Assembly (NCBI RefSeq): GCF_000172555.1
Contig: NZ_ABOX02000003.1
Span: 186,001 to 250,000 of the forward strand
Source: Pedosphaera parvula Ellin514
GTDB lineage: Bacteria; Verrucomicrobiota; Verrucomicrobiia; Limisphaerales; Pedosphaeraceae
DNA length: 64,000 nucleotides
Reading direction: 5' to 3'
Below, in pieces: positions 26,855 through 35,760 of this stretch. Made by a program: the position numbers and the translations under genes. How positions within the stretch are numbered: position 1 is the first letter of the stretch; each line of letters starts with the position of its first letter. Under the pieces are notes generated by a model. That model did not search any database, was not told the DNA's origin, and saw nothing but the letters and a program-made list of their open reading frames with translations.

Positions 26855-27192
26855 CTGATGCTGCCCTGCGGTGGGAGGAATATGAAAAATAATCTGCACT
26901 CGTGATGTGAAGAATGTTCCGATTGCTCCCTACAATTGATCTTCTCTGATACCGCCGGGTTTCTGCCCATCGAAATGATCGATGTAGGACGTTTCCTACA
27001 AGAAAAAGAGAAATTATCCGAGTGGCGGATGCCAGGTCTGTTCTTCACTCTGAACCAGCACATCCGAAGTCCTCCAATCACGGACGCACTTGGATTCGTA
27101 ACCAGGACCATCCTGGCCAAAACCGCCTGGAGGTGGGGGCTAGTTGGGTGACCCCGATGGTCCGCGTTGGCATTCAGCGCGGGCTAAAAACG
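26855..27192. other. Intergenic stretch, no feature recognised
   Basis: Between the DUF6717 gene and the hairpin at 27193-27237. Short frames exist (for example 26936-27151) but they lack family features or good starts. I see nothing else here. Confidence 0.4.
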
Positions 27193-27243
27193 CAGGGACG
27201 GACAGATTTTGACAATGGAGTCAGAGCGCCGTCCCTGTTGCTT
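27193..27243. terminator. Inverted repeat, probable terminator
   Basis: CAGGGACGG (27193-27201) pairs with CCGTCCCTG (27229-27237) and is followed by TTGCTTTTT. It lies between the rightward DUF6717 gene and the leftward propeller gene, so it may serve the rightward operon. The 27-base loop is long for a classic terminator. Confidence 0.45.
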
Positions 27244-27273
27244 TTTACAATTCGACAACCGATCTCGTTCCGG

Positions 27274-29034
27274 CTAAGGCGTTATCGACCGATAAAAACG
27301 CATTGGCTCTGTCGGTCCCAGGTTTGTATATGAGAGGTGTCCAACCGCGTCGGAGACTACCGAGGCCAGGGTCGTCCAATTCGTAGTGAGCAGATTGGTG
27401 TTATATTGGACACGATAAGTAAGATTCGGTGTCCGGGTAAAGTTCAGCACCTTGTTCGTCCCCGCGAGTGAAATACTGGCCGAGGAAACCGTGATTGTCA
27501 CCAACCCCGTTGCCGTACCGCCATGCGCATCATTTATCACATAATGGAAAGTATCCGTCGCCAGGTTGGCCGATGCGCCATAAAGCACATTGGTGCCTGA
27601 CAAGCTCACCGCCACTCCAAGGGCGCTCGCCGCGTCCACCGATTGCACAGTCAACGGATCCCCGTCCTGATCCGTGTCATTCGCCAGCAAACTGCTCACC
27701 GGAACGGCCATGGGTTGTCCTGCTGGATGATCAAACCGATCCGCATTCGCCACCGGCGGACGATTTGCAGCCGTGCTTACCACCGTGGTGGTTGTATTCG
27801 TCACGAACAGCGAGCCATCATTGGCGGTTACTTTGAAGAATGACGTCTCAGTCAGTCCACGCGCAACACGGCCTTGAGCTGGCTTAAAAACCATTTGTCG
27901 GATGGCCGTGGTGACTGCGGCACCGGTCCCGGAAAAGCTATAAGACCCGGAGCCGAGTGAGAGGAAACCACCGAGAGCAGTGAATGTCCCTTTTGCCACG
28001 TTATCAAGCTGGACCGTAACAGTTAATGCGGAGGCATTATAATCTGTAATGGTGACATTGGAGAAGGGACTCAGGCTTGCCGTATCCAATGTGGCCTGAT
28101 TCGTCACAGCTCCCGCGATTGTCAACAGGTTTTGCACGGCGGATACTCCGGACACATGGATGCCTGCGGCATACAAACTTGCAGGAGTGCCAGATCCGTC
28201 CAGGTTGGCCACTTGAACCCCATTGCCGCCCAGACCGTCGGCGATGTACATCTTTCCGGCGGCCACATCCAGGGCCAGCCCCGTGGGATTGGCAAGATAC
28301 GTTGACGCCGTAAACAAGACCGTTACACCAGTGCCATTATAGTTTACCCTTCCAATCTTCGCCGGACTCCCGCCTGACGCATATGTCAGATAGACTTTCT
28401 GCCCAACCGAATCGAGGGCCACACCGGTGACATTAATTCCGGCGGTATATAGGTTCGTCAATGCCCCCGTGCCGTTCAAATTTGCTTCCTTAACTGAATT
28501 CGCATCGGTCACGAACATTTTTCCGATACCCGCATCCACGGCAATCCCGCTGGGATTACTCAGTGATCCAGGTCCTGAATACAGCGTGGTCAAACCCGTG
28601 CCATCATAATTCACGCGCATCACCCGGGCGTTCGTAGCAATGCTGCTGGAAGTGGTGAAATAAATTTTTTGATTGCCTGGGTCCAATGCCAGACCTGAAA
28701 TATTGATACCCACGTTAACCAGATTTGTCACCGGTCCTGTGCCATTCAAATTGGCTGCCCGGATACAATTCGTGCCGTTCCCATCCGCAAAAAATATCTT
28801 TCCCGCCACGGCATCCACCGCCACACCATTGGGATTGCTAAATGCTGCCGCTCCCGAATACACGATGGCTGCGCTGTTTGGTCCGCTCACATTGATCCGC
28901 GTGACACGGTCGTTTGCCGCAATGGAACTGGATGTGGTGAAGAACAATTGCTGCGCGGAAAGCCGGTCGCCCAACGAGACAGCTGCAGCAAGCATAACCA
29001 AACGTGAGAGCACACGGTTTATATTCAGGTGCAT
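27274..29034 (-). CDS. Secreted YWTD-like propeller protein with cadherin-like domain
   Basis: The 586-residue protein has a signal peptide (RLVMLAAAVSLGDRLSAQ). LRP/YWTD-like repeats follow (KIFFADGNGTNCIRAANLNG, NPSGIAVDAGIGKMFVTDAN, GKMYIADGLGGNGVQVANLD), about six units to residue 300. Next comes a bacterial cadherin-like module (ANADRFDHPAGQPM, ANDTDQDGDPLTVQSVDAA, TFHYVINDAHGGTATG). The terminal PMRFYRSITP resembles the end of the NHL protein. It lies 60 bp downstream of the three tail-collar genes on the same strand and may belong to their transcript. Confidence 0.8.
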   Translation of the reverse strand: MHLNINRVLSRLVMLAAAVSLGDRLSAQQLFFTTSSSIAANDRVTRINVSGPNSAAIVYSGAAAFSNPNGVAVDAVAGKIFFADGNGTNCIRAANLNGTGPVTNLVNVGINISGLALDPGNQKIYFTTSSSIATNARVMRVNYDGTGLTTLYSGPGSLSNPSGIAVDAGIGKMFVTDANSVKEANLNGTGALTNLYTAGINVTGVALDSVGQKVYLTYASGGSPAKIGRVNYNGTGVTVLFTASTYLANPTGLALDVAAGKMYIADGLGGNGVQVANLDGSGTPASLYAAGIHVSGVSAVQNLLTIAGAVTNQATLDTASLSPFSNVTITDYNASALTVTVQLDNVAKGTFTALGGFLSLGSGSYSFSGTGAAVTTAIRQMVFKPAQGRVARGLTETSFFKVTANDGSLFVTNTTTTVVSTAANRPPVANADRFDHPAGQPMAVPVSSLLANDTDQDGDPLTVQSVDAASALGVAVSLSGTNVLYGASANLATDTFHYVINDAHGGTATGLVTITVSSASISLAGTNKVLNFTRTPNLTYRVQYNTNLLTTNWTTLASVVSDAVGHLSYTNLGPTEPMRFYRSITP

Positions 29035-29093
29035 GAAATTTATAAATTGTTGACCGTTTGATTATCTTTTTAACGCTCAGCCACTCGAACCTT

Positions 29094-29630
29094 TTAACTC
29101 CGGCTTGGGAAAACGCCCTCGAAGGCGATGATAAAATTCACGGTGAGAAACGGCTGCCGATTTTCATGTGGCTGGGCGCTTGCGTTAATGCCAATCATCC
29201 CCGCATTCATCGTGCTGTTCGAGGTTGTCTCATATATCCCCGCCCCCGTGCTTTCCGTCCCGGGAAAATTATTGATCGGCGTCGTCTGCGTGGCCACCAA
29301 TGCCTGGTTGGTCCCTGCACTGTTGCAATTCACCGCATGATTGTGGATCGGCATCTGGTTGGAAGTAATGGTCACCTGCTCCACACCCTGTGTTCCTCCC
29401 TGGACATAATTACTGGTGCCGCTGCTTTGTCCAAAATGAATCGGCACGCGCCCCCGCAAGTCGGGCAACGCAAAAGTAGTCTGCCCATCCCCGCCGTAAG
29501 TAGTGCCAATCAGGGCATACAAAACTTCATACTGGGCAATGGGTAGCATCTGCCCCTGACACAACATCCATCCTTGTGGAGGAAAGCTTCCCGCAAACAT
29601 TTTTATCTCCGAAACATAGGGAGTAGCCAT
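29094..29630 (-). CDS. Tail-collar (Mdp-like) protein 3
   Basis: The 178-residue protein has an N-terminal phage tail-collar domain (SEIKMFAGSFPPQGWMLCQG, TTYGGDGQTTFALPDLRGRV). A region with MPIHNHAVNCNSAG and a terminal HENRQPFLTVNFIIAFEG follow, with the end FPSRS. It belongs to the microcystin-dependent-protein (MdpB-like) group found outside phages in many bacteria. The third of three tandem paralogs, 13 bp from the second. No other phage gene is near. Confidence 0.9.
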   Translation of the reverse strand: MATPYVSEIKMFAGSFPPQGWMLCQGQMLPIAQYEVLYALIGTTYGGDGQTTFALPDLRGRVPIHFGQSSGTSNYVQGGTQGVEQVTITSNQMPIHNHAVNCNSAGTNQALVATQTTPINNFPGTESTGAGIYETTSNSTMNAGMIGINASAQPHENRQPFLTVNFIIAFEGVFPSRS

Positions 29631-29643
29631 AATTTTGCTCGAT

Positions 29644-30183
29644 TTAAGACCTGGATGGAAAAACTCCGTATAAACAAATGATGAAATTCAAGGCCAGGTA
29701 AGGCTGATGATTTTCGTGCGCCACCCCCCCGCCGTTCGTGCCAATCATTTGCGGATTCATATTAGCGCCGGCGGTCGCTGTGGCTTGATAAATACCCGAA
29801 CCCGCGCTTTGCGTTGCTGGGAAATTGCCCGCTGGATCCGCCTTGGTGCCATGCTGGGACTGGACACCTTGAGCGCTATTGCAATTTACCGGATGGGTGT
29901 GCGGCGGCATTTGCAGAGTGGTGAGCGTAACCGTTTCCACCCCCCCTGATTCGCCAATGAAATAATCGCTCAGGCCAGGCCCCTGTCCTTGGGAGAGTGG
30001 CACTCGCCCTTGCAGGTTCGGCAACGCAAAGGTTGATGTTCCATTGCCGCCATAATAAGTGCCAATGATGCTAAAAAGCGCCGTATTGGAACTGATGGCC
30101 AAAATCTGCCCGTTGCACAGCGCCCAGTTTTTTGGCGCAAAATTCCCTGCAAAAATCCGAATTTCTCCAACATACGGGTTCAT
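29644..30183 (-). CDS. Tail-collar (Mdp-like) protein 2
   Basis: The 179-residue paralog of its neighbours shows GEIRIFAGNFAPKNWALCNG, GTYYGGNGTSTFALPNLQG, MPPHTHPVNCNS and the end HENHQPYLALNFIICLYG with FPSRS. The His-x-His motif in the middle is kept in all three. The family forms trimeric fibre-like structures in phage tails; here the role may be an extracellular or contractile-tail-like structure, which is inference. It lies 22 bp after the first copy. Confidence 0.9.
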   Translation of the reverse strand: MNPYVGEIRIFAGNFAPKNWALCNGQILAISSNTALFSIIGTYYGGNGTSTFALPNLQGRVPLSQGQGPGLSDYFIGESGGVETVTLTTLQMPPHTHPVNCNSAQGVQSQHGTKADPAGNFPATQSAGSGIYQATATAGANMNPQMIGTNGGGVAHENHQPYLALNFIICLYGVFPSRS

Positions 30184-30205
30184 AATCTTTTTTCTTCCTA
30201 ATAAG

Positions 30206-30727
30206 TTAAGACCTTGAAGGGTAAATTCCGAGCAGGGCGATGACGTAGTTCAAAGTTAAACTGGGTTGGCGATTCTCATGCGCCTGACTCCCACCTGTAT
30301 TACCAATCACCCCTGCAGCCATCGTATTGTTGCTCGTCGCTTCGTAAATACCTGCCGAATTGCTGCTGGCTAATCCTGGATAATTACCACTGGGATCTGC
30401 TTGCGCACCGCCTGTTGTGTTGCAAGCCACCGCGTGATTGTGCAGTGGAAGTTGATTGGTAGCCAACGCAACCGATTCCACACCACCCGTCTGACCTATT
30501 ACATAATTGCTCAACCCAGTCCCCTGGCCCATGTGCAATGCCGCCCGCCCTTGCAGGTTTGGCAACGCGAAGGTTCTTATTCCATCGCCTCCATAGTATG
30601 TGCCCAGAATGCTGAACAGGGCTGAGTTCTGGGCAATGGACAGCATCTGGCCGTTGCAAAGCGCCCACCCTTTGGGAGCGAAATTGCAGGCCATAAGTCT
30701 AATTTCACCAATGAATGGACTACCCAT
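30206..30727 (-). CDS. Tail-collar (Mdp-like) protein 1
   Basis: From ATG 30727 the product is 173 residues; the longer frame to 30799 adds a segment absent from the paralogs. Collar domain: GEIRLMACNFAPKGWALCNG, GTYYGGDGIRTFALPNLQG. Middle: LPLHNHAVACNTTGG. End: HENRQPSLTLNYVIALLG and YPSRS. It is the first gene of the leftward operon. The 230-bp gap to the rightward gene at 30958 should hold divergent promoters. Confidence 0.9.
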   Translation of the reverse strand: MGSPFIGEIRLMACNFAPKGWALCNGQMLSIAQNSALFSILGTYYGGDGIRTFALPNLQGRAALHMGQGTGLSNYVIGQTGGVESVALATNQLPLHNHAVACNTTGGAQADPSGNYPGLASSNSAGIYEATSNNTMAAGVIGNTGGSQAHENRQPSLTLNYVIALLGIYPSRS

Positions 30728-30957
30728 GATATACCTTTGCAGCAAAAAAAATGTTAGATCAGAACAAGTCAACAAACCTACACCTCTGCCTCTAAACACG
30801 ACTTGTGCCAGAATCCTAGAAAGGGGGCGTTGTTTGTAAAGTTTTTAAGTGTTCCAAATTGCGAAATAATAATGACTTCCACAGCAGGTTGGCATCAACT
30901 ATGCGACACATTTCAAGCTTGAATAACATCGTCATCTGACTATCTAATGCTCACCTT

Positions 30958-31743
30958 ATGAGCTCACTCATTTCGCGCCGTAGTGCCCTCGTTAAAATTG
31001 CCGGTGGCGTGGCTCTGTCTGCCAGCCTTTCCCCGTTGCTCGCCGCTGAAAGCGAAAGTCTCAAAACAATTTCGAAAGTTCGTTCCGTGGCAGGGACCAA
31101 ACCCGCGCTCGCCGAATTATGCAAAGTCGCCTTGGAACTCGGCCTTCCCTCAGTTGAATTGCAAGGCCCCAATGATTGGACCACCCTTAAAGAATCCGGC
31201 CTCACTTGCTCCTTGGCCAACGGTGCCGATCTCGGAAAGCAACGCGGCTTCAGCCAGGTCGAACATCATGAAAAGTTGATTGCCAGCTATAAGCAAATTA
31301 TTCCTCAACTCTCCAAAGCTGGCTTGACCAATCTCATTTGTTACTCTGGTGCTCGTGGCGAACTGGAAGCCGAAACCGCACTCGCCAATTCTGCCTCCGG
31401 ACTCAAAAAACTCCTGAAGCTCGCTGAAAAAAACCGCGTCACTCTCTACATGGAGTTGACCAATAACGACCTCAATTCGAAGCATTACGATCCGGAGTAT
31501 TCGACTCAATATTCCCGACTCGCACAACGGCTCGGTTCCGAACATTTCAAAATCCTCCAGGAAGTTTATCAACTCCAAACCGTGCCACTCAGCGCCGTAG
31601 CAGCCATTCGGAAATATCATCCGTATCTCGGCTACTATTATCCCGCCGGTTTGCCGAAACAGGCTGAATTTGCCAAAGCCGCAGCAGTCACGACCAGGGA
31701 TAAAATGCTCCAGTACAACCGTGCTGTTAGACTTGCCGTCTAA
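30958..31743 (+). CDS. Tat-exported TIM-barrel protein (hydroxypyruvate isomerase-like), active site altered
   Basis: The 261-residue protein has a twin-arginine signal (SRRSALVKIAGGVALSASLS). A sugar-isomerase-type TIM barrel follows. The region GLKKLLKLAEKNRVTLYMELTN to YLGYYYPAGLPKQAEF aligns with hydroxypyruvate isomerases. Usual residues in that family are changed here: LYDIYHMQ becomes LQEVYQLQ and the HFHVAG histidine becomes Tyr. The usual C-terminal metal-binding Glu region is missing. It may be catalytically inactive or have a different substrate. It is followed within 11 bp by the GNAT gene. Confidence 0.65.
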   Translation: MSSLISRRSALVKIAGGVALSASLSPLLAAESESLKTISKVRSVAGTKPALAELCKVALELGLPSVELQGPNDWTTLKESGLTCSLANGADLGKQRGFSQVEHHEKLIASYKQIIPQLSKAGLTNLICYSGARGELEAETALANSASGLKKLLKLAEKNRVTLYMELTNNDLNSKHYDPEYSTQYSRLAQRLGSEHFKILQEVYQLQTVPLSAVAAIRKYHPYLGYYYPAGLPKQAEFAKAAAVTTRDKMLQYNRAVRLAV

Positions 31744-31753
31744 ACCACCTCGC

Positions 31754-32248
31754 GTGACTGACATATCGCTCCGGCGCGAAGTTCCCGAAGACGAAGCTTT
31801 CCTATTCAAGTTATATTGCAGCACGCGCGCGGAGGAAATTGCTGCCTGGGGTTGGCCCCCTGTCCAACAGAACGCGTTTCTCAAAATGCAGTTCAACGGT
31901 CAACGGCATTCCTATCGTTCCCAATTTCCCGAAGCCGAACACCACGTCATTCTGCTCCAAACCGATCCTATCGGCCGATTGCTCGTTTCCAAAAACCATG
32001 TTGAGTTCACACTGGTTGATATCGCTCTTTTGCCGGAACAACGGAATCGCGGCATTGGCTCCGCGCTCTTGCGCAATCTTTTGGCTGAAGCAACCTCCTC
32101 CAATCGCAAAGTCCGTCTTCACGTTCTAAAATCCAATCCCGCACAAAACCTGTATTCCCGCCTCGGATTTTCAAGGGTCAGCGAGGATGGCCTTTATTCT
32201 CAGATGGAGTGGATACCAGAAGTCAGTCCTGCTCCGCTCACTCAATAA
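31754..32248 (+). CDS. GNAT-family N-acetyltransferase
   Basis: From GTG 31754 the product is 164 residues, starting just after the stop of the TIM-barrel gene; a longer frame from ATG 31670 would overlap that gene by 74 bp. The GNAT acetyl-CoA motif reads LLPEQRNRGIGSALLRNLLAEA, and the C-terminal motif is NLYSRLGFSRVSEDG. It transfers an acyl group from acyl-CoA to an amine; the target is unknown. It lies 2 bp before the Nif11-like gene and in one transcript with the sulfotransferase, so the acceptor may be a product of this locus. Confidence 0.85.
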   Translation: MTDISLRREVPEDEAFLFKLYCSTRAEEIAAWGWPPVQQNAFLKMQFNGQRHSYRSQFPEAEHHVILLQTDPIGRLLVSKNHVEFTLVDIALLPEQRNRGIGSALLRNLLAEATSSNRKVRLHVLKSNPAQNLYSRLGFSRVSEDGLYSQMEWIPEVSPAPLTQ

Positions 32249-32250
32249 TT

Positions 32251-32463
32251 ATGTCCCGCGAAAACTTCGAGAATTTTCGCCGACTCGTTTTGGCTGATAC
32301 GGCGCTTCAGGAAAGATTGCGTTCAGTTTCCGATCGCGAAGCCTTCCGCCTCCTGACCGTCCAGATCGGCAAGGAACTCGGTTTCGATTTCACTGCCGAA
32401 GAAGTCGAATCCGCTCTTAAGGACGGCCAACGTGCCTGGATTGAAAGGTGGATACAACCATGA
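32251..32463 (+). CDS. Nif11-like stand-alone leader-type peptide
   Basis: A 70-residue protein matching the Nif11 domain: SRENFENFRRLVLADTALQE, LRSVSDREAFRLLTVQIG, ELGFDFTAEEVESALKDG, ending RAWIERWIQP. Nif11 domains serve as leader peptides of RiPP precursors. Those normally continue into a Gly-Gly cleavage site and a variable core, and both are absent here. It is therefore a bare Nif11 domain that may act as a recognition or scaffold subunit. ATG lies 2 bp after the GNAT stop, and its TGA overlaps the sulfotransferase ATG, which means strong coupling. Confidence 0.8.
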   Translation: MSRENFENFRRLVLADTALQERLRSVSDREAFRLLTVQIGKELGFDFTAEEVESALKDGQRAWIERWIQP

Positions 32464-33446
32464 CCGCATCGCACCTGGCTGGCTGGACCCCGATCTGGAT
32501 TGTGCCCCATCCGACCGGACCTCAAGTCGATTGGTGCCATCTAAACGGACTTCGTTTTACGCATCCATTCTTTAACGACACCATCGAGCACGCCGTCCGA
32601 CATCCCTTCAATCTGCTCTTTCGCCAACGCACTTCCATTGACCTGCTTGGCGAAATGCACGCGACCTGTCCAGGCCTGCATCCCACCGGATTTATTTTTC
32701 ACATGTCGCGTTGCGGCTCGACGCTCGTCTCTCAAATGCTCGCCGCTCTCCCCCAAAACCTCGTCCTTTCCGAGGCGGGCCCCATTGATGCCATTCTGCG
32801 CGCGCATCTGTGGAATCCGAAGTTCGATGAAAATCAACGCATCCTCTGGCTGCAATGGATGGTGAGTGCGCTCGGCCAGCCGCAACAAGCCCGCCAAAAG
32901 AATTTTTTTATAAAATTCGATAGTTGGAACGCTCTCGATCTGCCTCTCATTCACAAAGCCTTTCCCGATGTGCCCTGGATTTTTGTCTATCGCGAACCGG
33001 TGGAAGTCATCGTCTCCAACTTGAAACAACTCGCCGGCAAAATGCTCCCCGGTGCAGTGCCGCCATCCCTGCTTGATTGCGACCTGGTCACCGCTCTGCT
33101 AATGTCGCGCGAGGAATATTGCGCCCGCGCTCTCGCGAAATATTGCCAAAACGCTCTCACTCATCATCAACAATATCCCGGTCTTTTTATCAACTACACC
33201 CAGTTGCCTGACGTCGTTTTCTCCTCCATCACCGACCATTTTAAAATGCATTGGTCCACATCTGAAACCGAACAGATGCGCAAGGTAACTCAGTTCAATG
33301 TCAAAGATCCCTCGCGGCAATTTGTCGCGGATACCGCCGCCAAAACCCAGGCTGCGAGCGACCTTGTCCGTCGCCTGGCTGATCAATGGGTGCGCCCGTT
33401 GTACGACCGACTGGAAACCGTTCGCCAAAAGCAATCTTCCATCTGA
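32460..33446 (+). CDS. Sulfotransferase-family protein
   Basis: From ATG 32460 (overlapping the Nif11 stop) the product is 328 residues. The PAPS 5'-phosphosulfate loop is visible as FHMSRCGSTLVSQMLAALP and the 3'-phosphate motif as WIFVYREPVEVIVSNLKQL. The family transfers sulfate from PAPS to a hydroxyl or amine. The N-terminal 80 residues (WIVPHPTGPQVDWCHLNGLR, FFNDTI) are an extra domain. With the GNAT and Nif11 genes it looks like a peptide- or glycan-modifying set. No PAPS synthesis genes are in the window. Confidence 0.8.
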   Translation: MTASHLAGWTPIWIVPHPTGPQVDWCHLNGLRFTHPFFNDTIEHAVRHPFNLLFRQRTSIDLLGEMHATCPGLHPTGFIFHMSRCGSTLVSQMLAALPQNLVLSEAGPIDAILRAHLWNPKFDENQRILWLQWMVSALGQPQQARQKNFFIKFDSWNALDLPLIHKAFPDVPWIFVYREPVEVIVSNLKQLAGKMLPGAVPPSLLDCDLVTALLMSREEYCARALAKYCQNALTHHQQYPGLFINYTQLPDVVFSSITDHFKMHWSTSETEQMRKVTQFNVKDPSRQFVADTAAKTQAASDLVRRLADQWVRPLYDRLETVRQKQSSI

Positions 33447-33549
33447 AGCGGAACCGCGTCACTTTTTCTCCACCCGCTTTGCGCTCTTCCCGCAACATAA
33501 ACTTGCCGGGCTTGGACATCTTCGCTCTTCCATGTAACTTGATACTGTT

Positions 33550-33897
33550 ATGTTTGCCCCCGAAGATCTCGAGCGCTTGCGAAAACTGGAACAACTCATC
33601 GCCAGGCTCACCGAACAAAAGGAAGCCTTGACCGCTCAGGGCATCGACGCCCCCGCACTCATCGCCAGATGCCACCAGCAATATGACGACTACGTCGCAT
33701 CCTGCCGGGCCCAGGAACGGGCCTTGGAAGAGCACCTCCAGGCACAAGCCAACCTGGCCGACTCCGAGTACAACCTTTATTTATCTGTCAAAAGACAAGT
33801 GGAAGGCATCTCCGAAGCCCAGCCCGATCACCCTCAACTCCCCCACTGGCGAGCCACTCTGGAACAATGGTCACAACATCTTCCCAAATCCGAATGA
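33550..33897 (+). CDS. Small coiled-coil protein of unknown function
   Basis: A 115-residue, highly helical, charged protein (EDLERLRKLEQLIARLTEQK, RAQERALEEHLQAQANLADS) with no signal or membrane segment. The family is not recognised. It follows the sulfotransferase by about 100 bp on the same strand and may be the last gene of that unit. Confidence 0.5.
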   Translation: MFAPEDLERLRKLEQLIARLTEQKEALTAQGIDAPALIARCHQQYDDYVASCRAQERALEEHLQAQANLADSEYNLYLSVKRQVEGISEAQPDHPQLPHWRATLEQWSQHLPKSE

Positions 33898-33984
33898 TTC
33901 AAGACTCCGGCACAGAATCTTCTGTCTCATAAGCGACTCTCTTTTATTCGTGTCAATTAGTGCACATCAACGGTTCCCCACATC

Positions 33985-35760
33985 TTACGCCCCCGTCTCT
34001 CCCGACAAATCATACCGCTCAAACAATCTCCCCAGCAGCAGCAAACCTCCCCAACACTCCGCCGCAATCAGGATCGCTGCTGGTATCGCGGCCACGGGCA
34101 AAATCAAAACCGGATTTCCCATCAAGCCTCCCACCAGCATAACCAAACCAAAAACGATCGCTGGCGGAAGTATCGTCACTGCGAACACAAAAAATTGTCC
34201 CAAAGCCAGCACCAGTCTCTGCCCCGTCGCTTCTATTCCCTGCGGCGCATCTTTGCCAGCCTGAAACCACCCCGGAAAAAGCAGCACCGCGCAATTGGGT
34301 ATCATCAGGCAAATCAAATTCAACCCGGGCATGATTACAGCCAGCGCGAGTCCGGCGGAGATTCTCATGCCCAACGGAATTGCCCGGCCATCGAACTTGT
34401 AAAACATCAGCACGCCCATGACGATCAGGAACCAATGGACAAAGGTTAGAATCACCGTCGGAGCCAGCAACTCTCCCAACGCCAATTGCCAGCTCTTTAA
34501 CGGATAAGTCTTCAACACATCCGCCATAGCCATGTCACTCCGGAAATCCTGCCGAAACAGTTGCGGCCCGATCAGCAACGACCACGCCATCAACATCGGA
34601 ATCAAAATCGCAATCACCGGCATGACTTCACTGCCAAATCCTGTCCCCCGCAGATACATGCATAAAATGACGCCCACCACCAGCAGCCTCAACCAGAATC
34701 GCGGTGTGAAGGAATGTCCGGCGTGAATCAAATTCTTCCACAGCAACGCGACGGACGGCAACCCCGAGGGCTTCAATTCAAACGGTGCCCGTTTCTTCTT
34801 CCTGGGCTTGATCATTGCCCCTCCATTCGACCGGCTCGCCCGGATATTCGCGATCCGCTCCGCCATCTTCTGCGACGCTTCCACTGAAGCCTCCTCAAAC
34901 GCCACATCCGACCGCATCACCCAGACATAATGCACTACCACCAGCAGCGCCGCCGGAGCTAACGCGACCAGAAACGAAACCAAATCCGGCGCCAGATACG
35001 GTTTCACAATCAATCGAAATGGAAACAACAAGTATGGCAACGGCCCGGATTCCAGGATCTGCTCCCCGTAATACTTCAAATCTTCCATCCCCGTTAACTC
35101 GCTGAAATCCGGTCGCGGAATTTCTTTCATCACCCACACCGCCACTCCCGCCACTCCAAGCCCAGCCAGCGTCAGCACCATCCCGCGCCGCTTCCAATTG
35201 GAAATGCCATGATCCAGCAACATCGTCCGCGCGAAGGAAGCCCCCAGCTTGTGCAGGCTTAATATCGAGAAGATCAACCACCAGCCGATGCCATGAATCA
35301 AACCTGCTTCCAGCGACCTCGTTCTTCCCGTCAACACTCCTATGAACTGCAGAAAAATCACCGAGGTCACAATCGCAACCTGCGCCTTGAGCAGCTTGAA
35401 TCGCACCAGCGTCTTTCGATCAATGGGTGCCGGAAAAAGAAACGCCACCTCCGCTTCGCTGAGCACCAACGCCGCCCGCTCCGTCGGAAAAATCCACATC
35501 CCCAGGAAAATCACCAATAAAATCAACGCTCCAATCGATTGCCACAAAACCGGGTCCGACGCGCTCGCACCAAACGGCCCGACACCCATTCCACCGGCAA
35601 ATCTTTTCGGATTGAAAAGAAACCCGATAAAATACGAGTAGAAATATCCCGCTCCAATAATCGCAAAAATCAAATACTTCGGCTGCTTCAACCGACGCAC
35701 CCGCATCCAGTTGCGATTCTGCCACGACTTGACCAACAAATAAATCAGCGCGCTGTTCAT
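33985..35760 (-). CDS. ABC exporter membrane subunit
   Basis: A 591-residue membrane protein of the putative ABC-exporter permease type, with about 12 hydrophobic segments in two blocks (YLIFAIIGAGYFYSYFIGFL, LIYLLVKSW at the start; LVLALGQFFVFAVTILPPAI late). A long cytoplasmic segment in the middle contains ASRSNGGAMIKPRKKKR. Its start overlaps the stop of the ATPase gene by 4 bases, so the two form one transporter. Substrate unknown. Transport of a product of the neighbouring Nif11 locus is possible but the genes are convergent. Confidence 0.8.
   Translation of the reverse strand: MNSALIYLLVKSWQNRNWMRVRRLKQPKYLIFAIIGAGYFYSYFIGFLFNPKRFAGGMGVGPFGASASDPVLWQSIGALILLVIFLGMWIFPTERAALVLSEAEVAFLFPAPIDRKTLVRFKLLKAQVAIVTSVIFLQFIGVLTGRTRSLEAGLIHGIGWWLIFSILSLHKLGASFARTMLLDHGISNWKRRGMVLTLAGLGVAGVAVWVMKEIPRPDFSELTGMEDLKYYGEQILESGPLPYLLFPFRLIVKPYLAPDLVSFLVALAPAALLVVVHYVWVMRSDVAFEEASVEASQKMAERIANIRASRSNGGAMIKPRKKKRAPFELKPSGLPSVALLWKNLIHAGHSFTPRFWLRLLVVGVILCMYLRGTGFGSEVMPVIAILIPMLMAWSLLIGPQLFRQDFRSDMAMADVLKTYPLKSWQLALGELLAPTVILTFVHWFLIVMGVLMFYKFDGRAIPLGMRISAGLALAVIMPGLNLICLMIPNCAVLLFPGWFQAGKDAPQGIEATGQRLVLALGQFFVFAVTILPPAIVFGLVMLVGGLMGNPVLILPVAAIPAAILIAAECWGGLLLLGRLFERYDLSGETGA

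Noticed and set aside
26936-27151. 71-residue plus-strand ORF after the DUF6717 gene
   Set aside because: No ribosome site, no family, and a composition not typical of a small protein.
29094-30727. Prophage remnant, because of tail-collar domains
   Set aside because: No capsid, terminase, integrase or other tail genes are near. Three tandem collar paralogs of this size belong to the Mdp-like group found in bacterial chromosomes.
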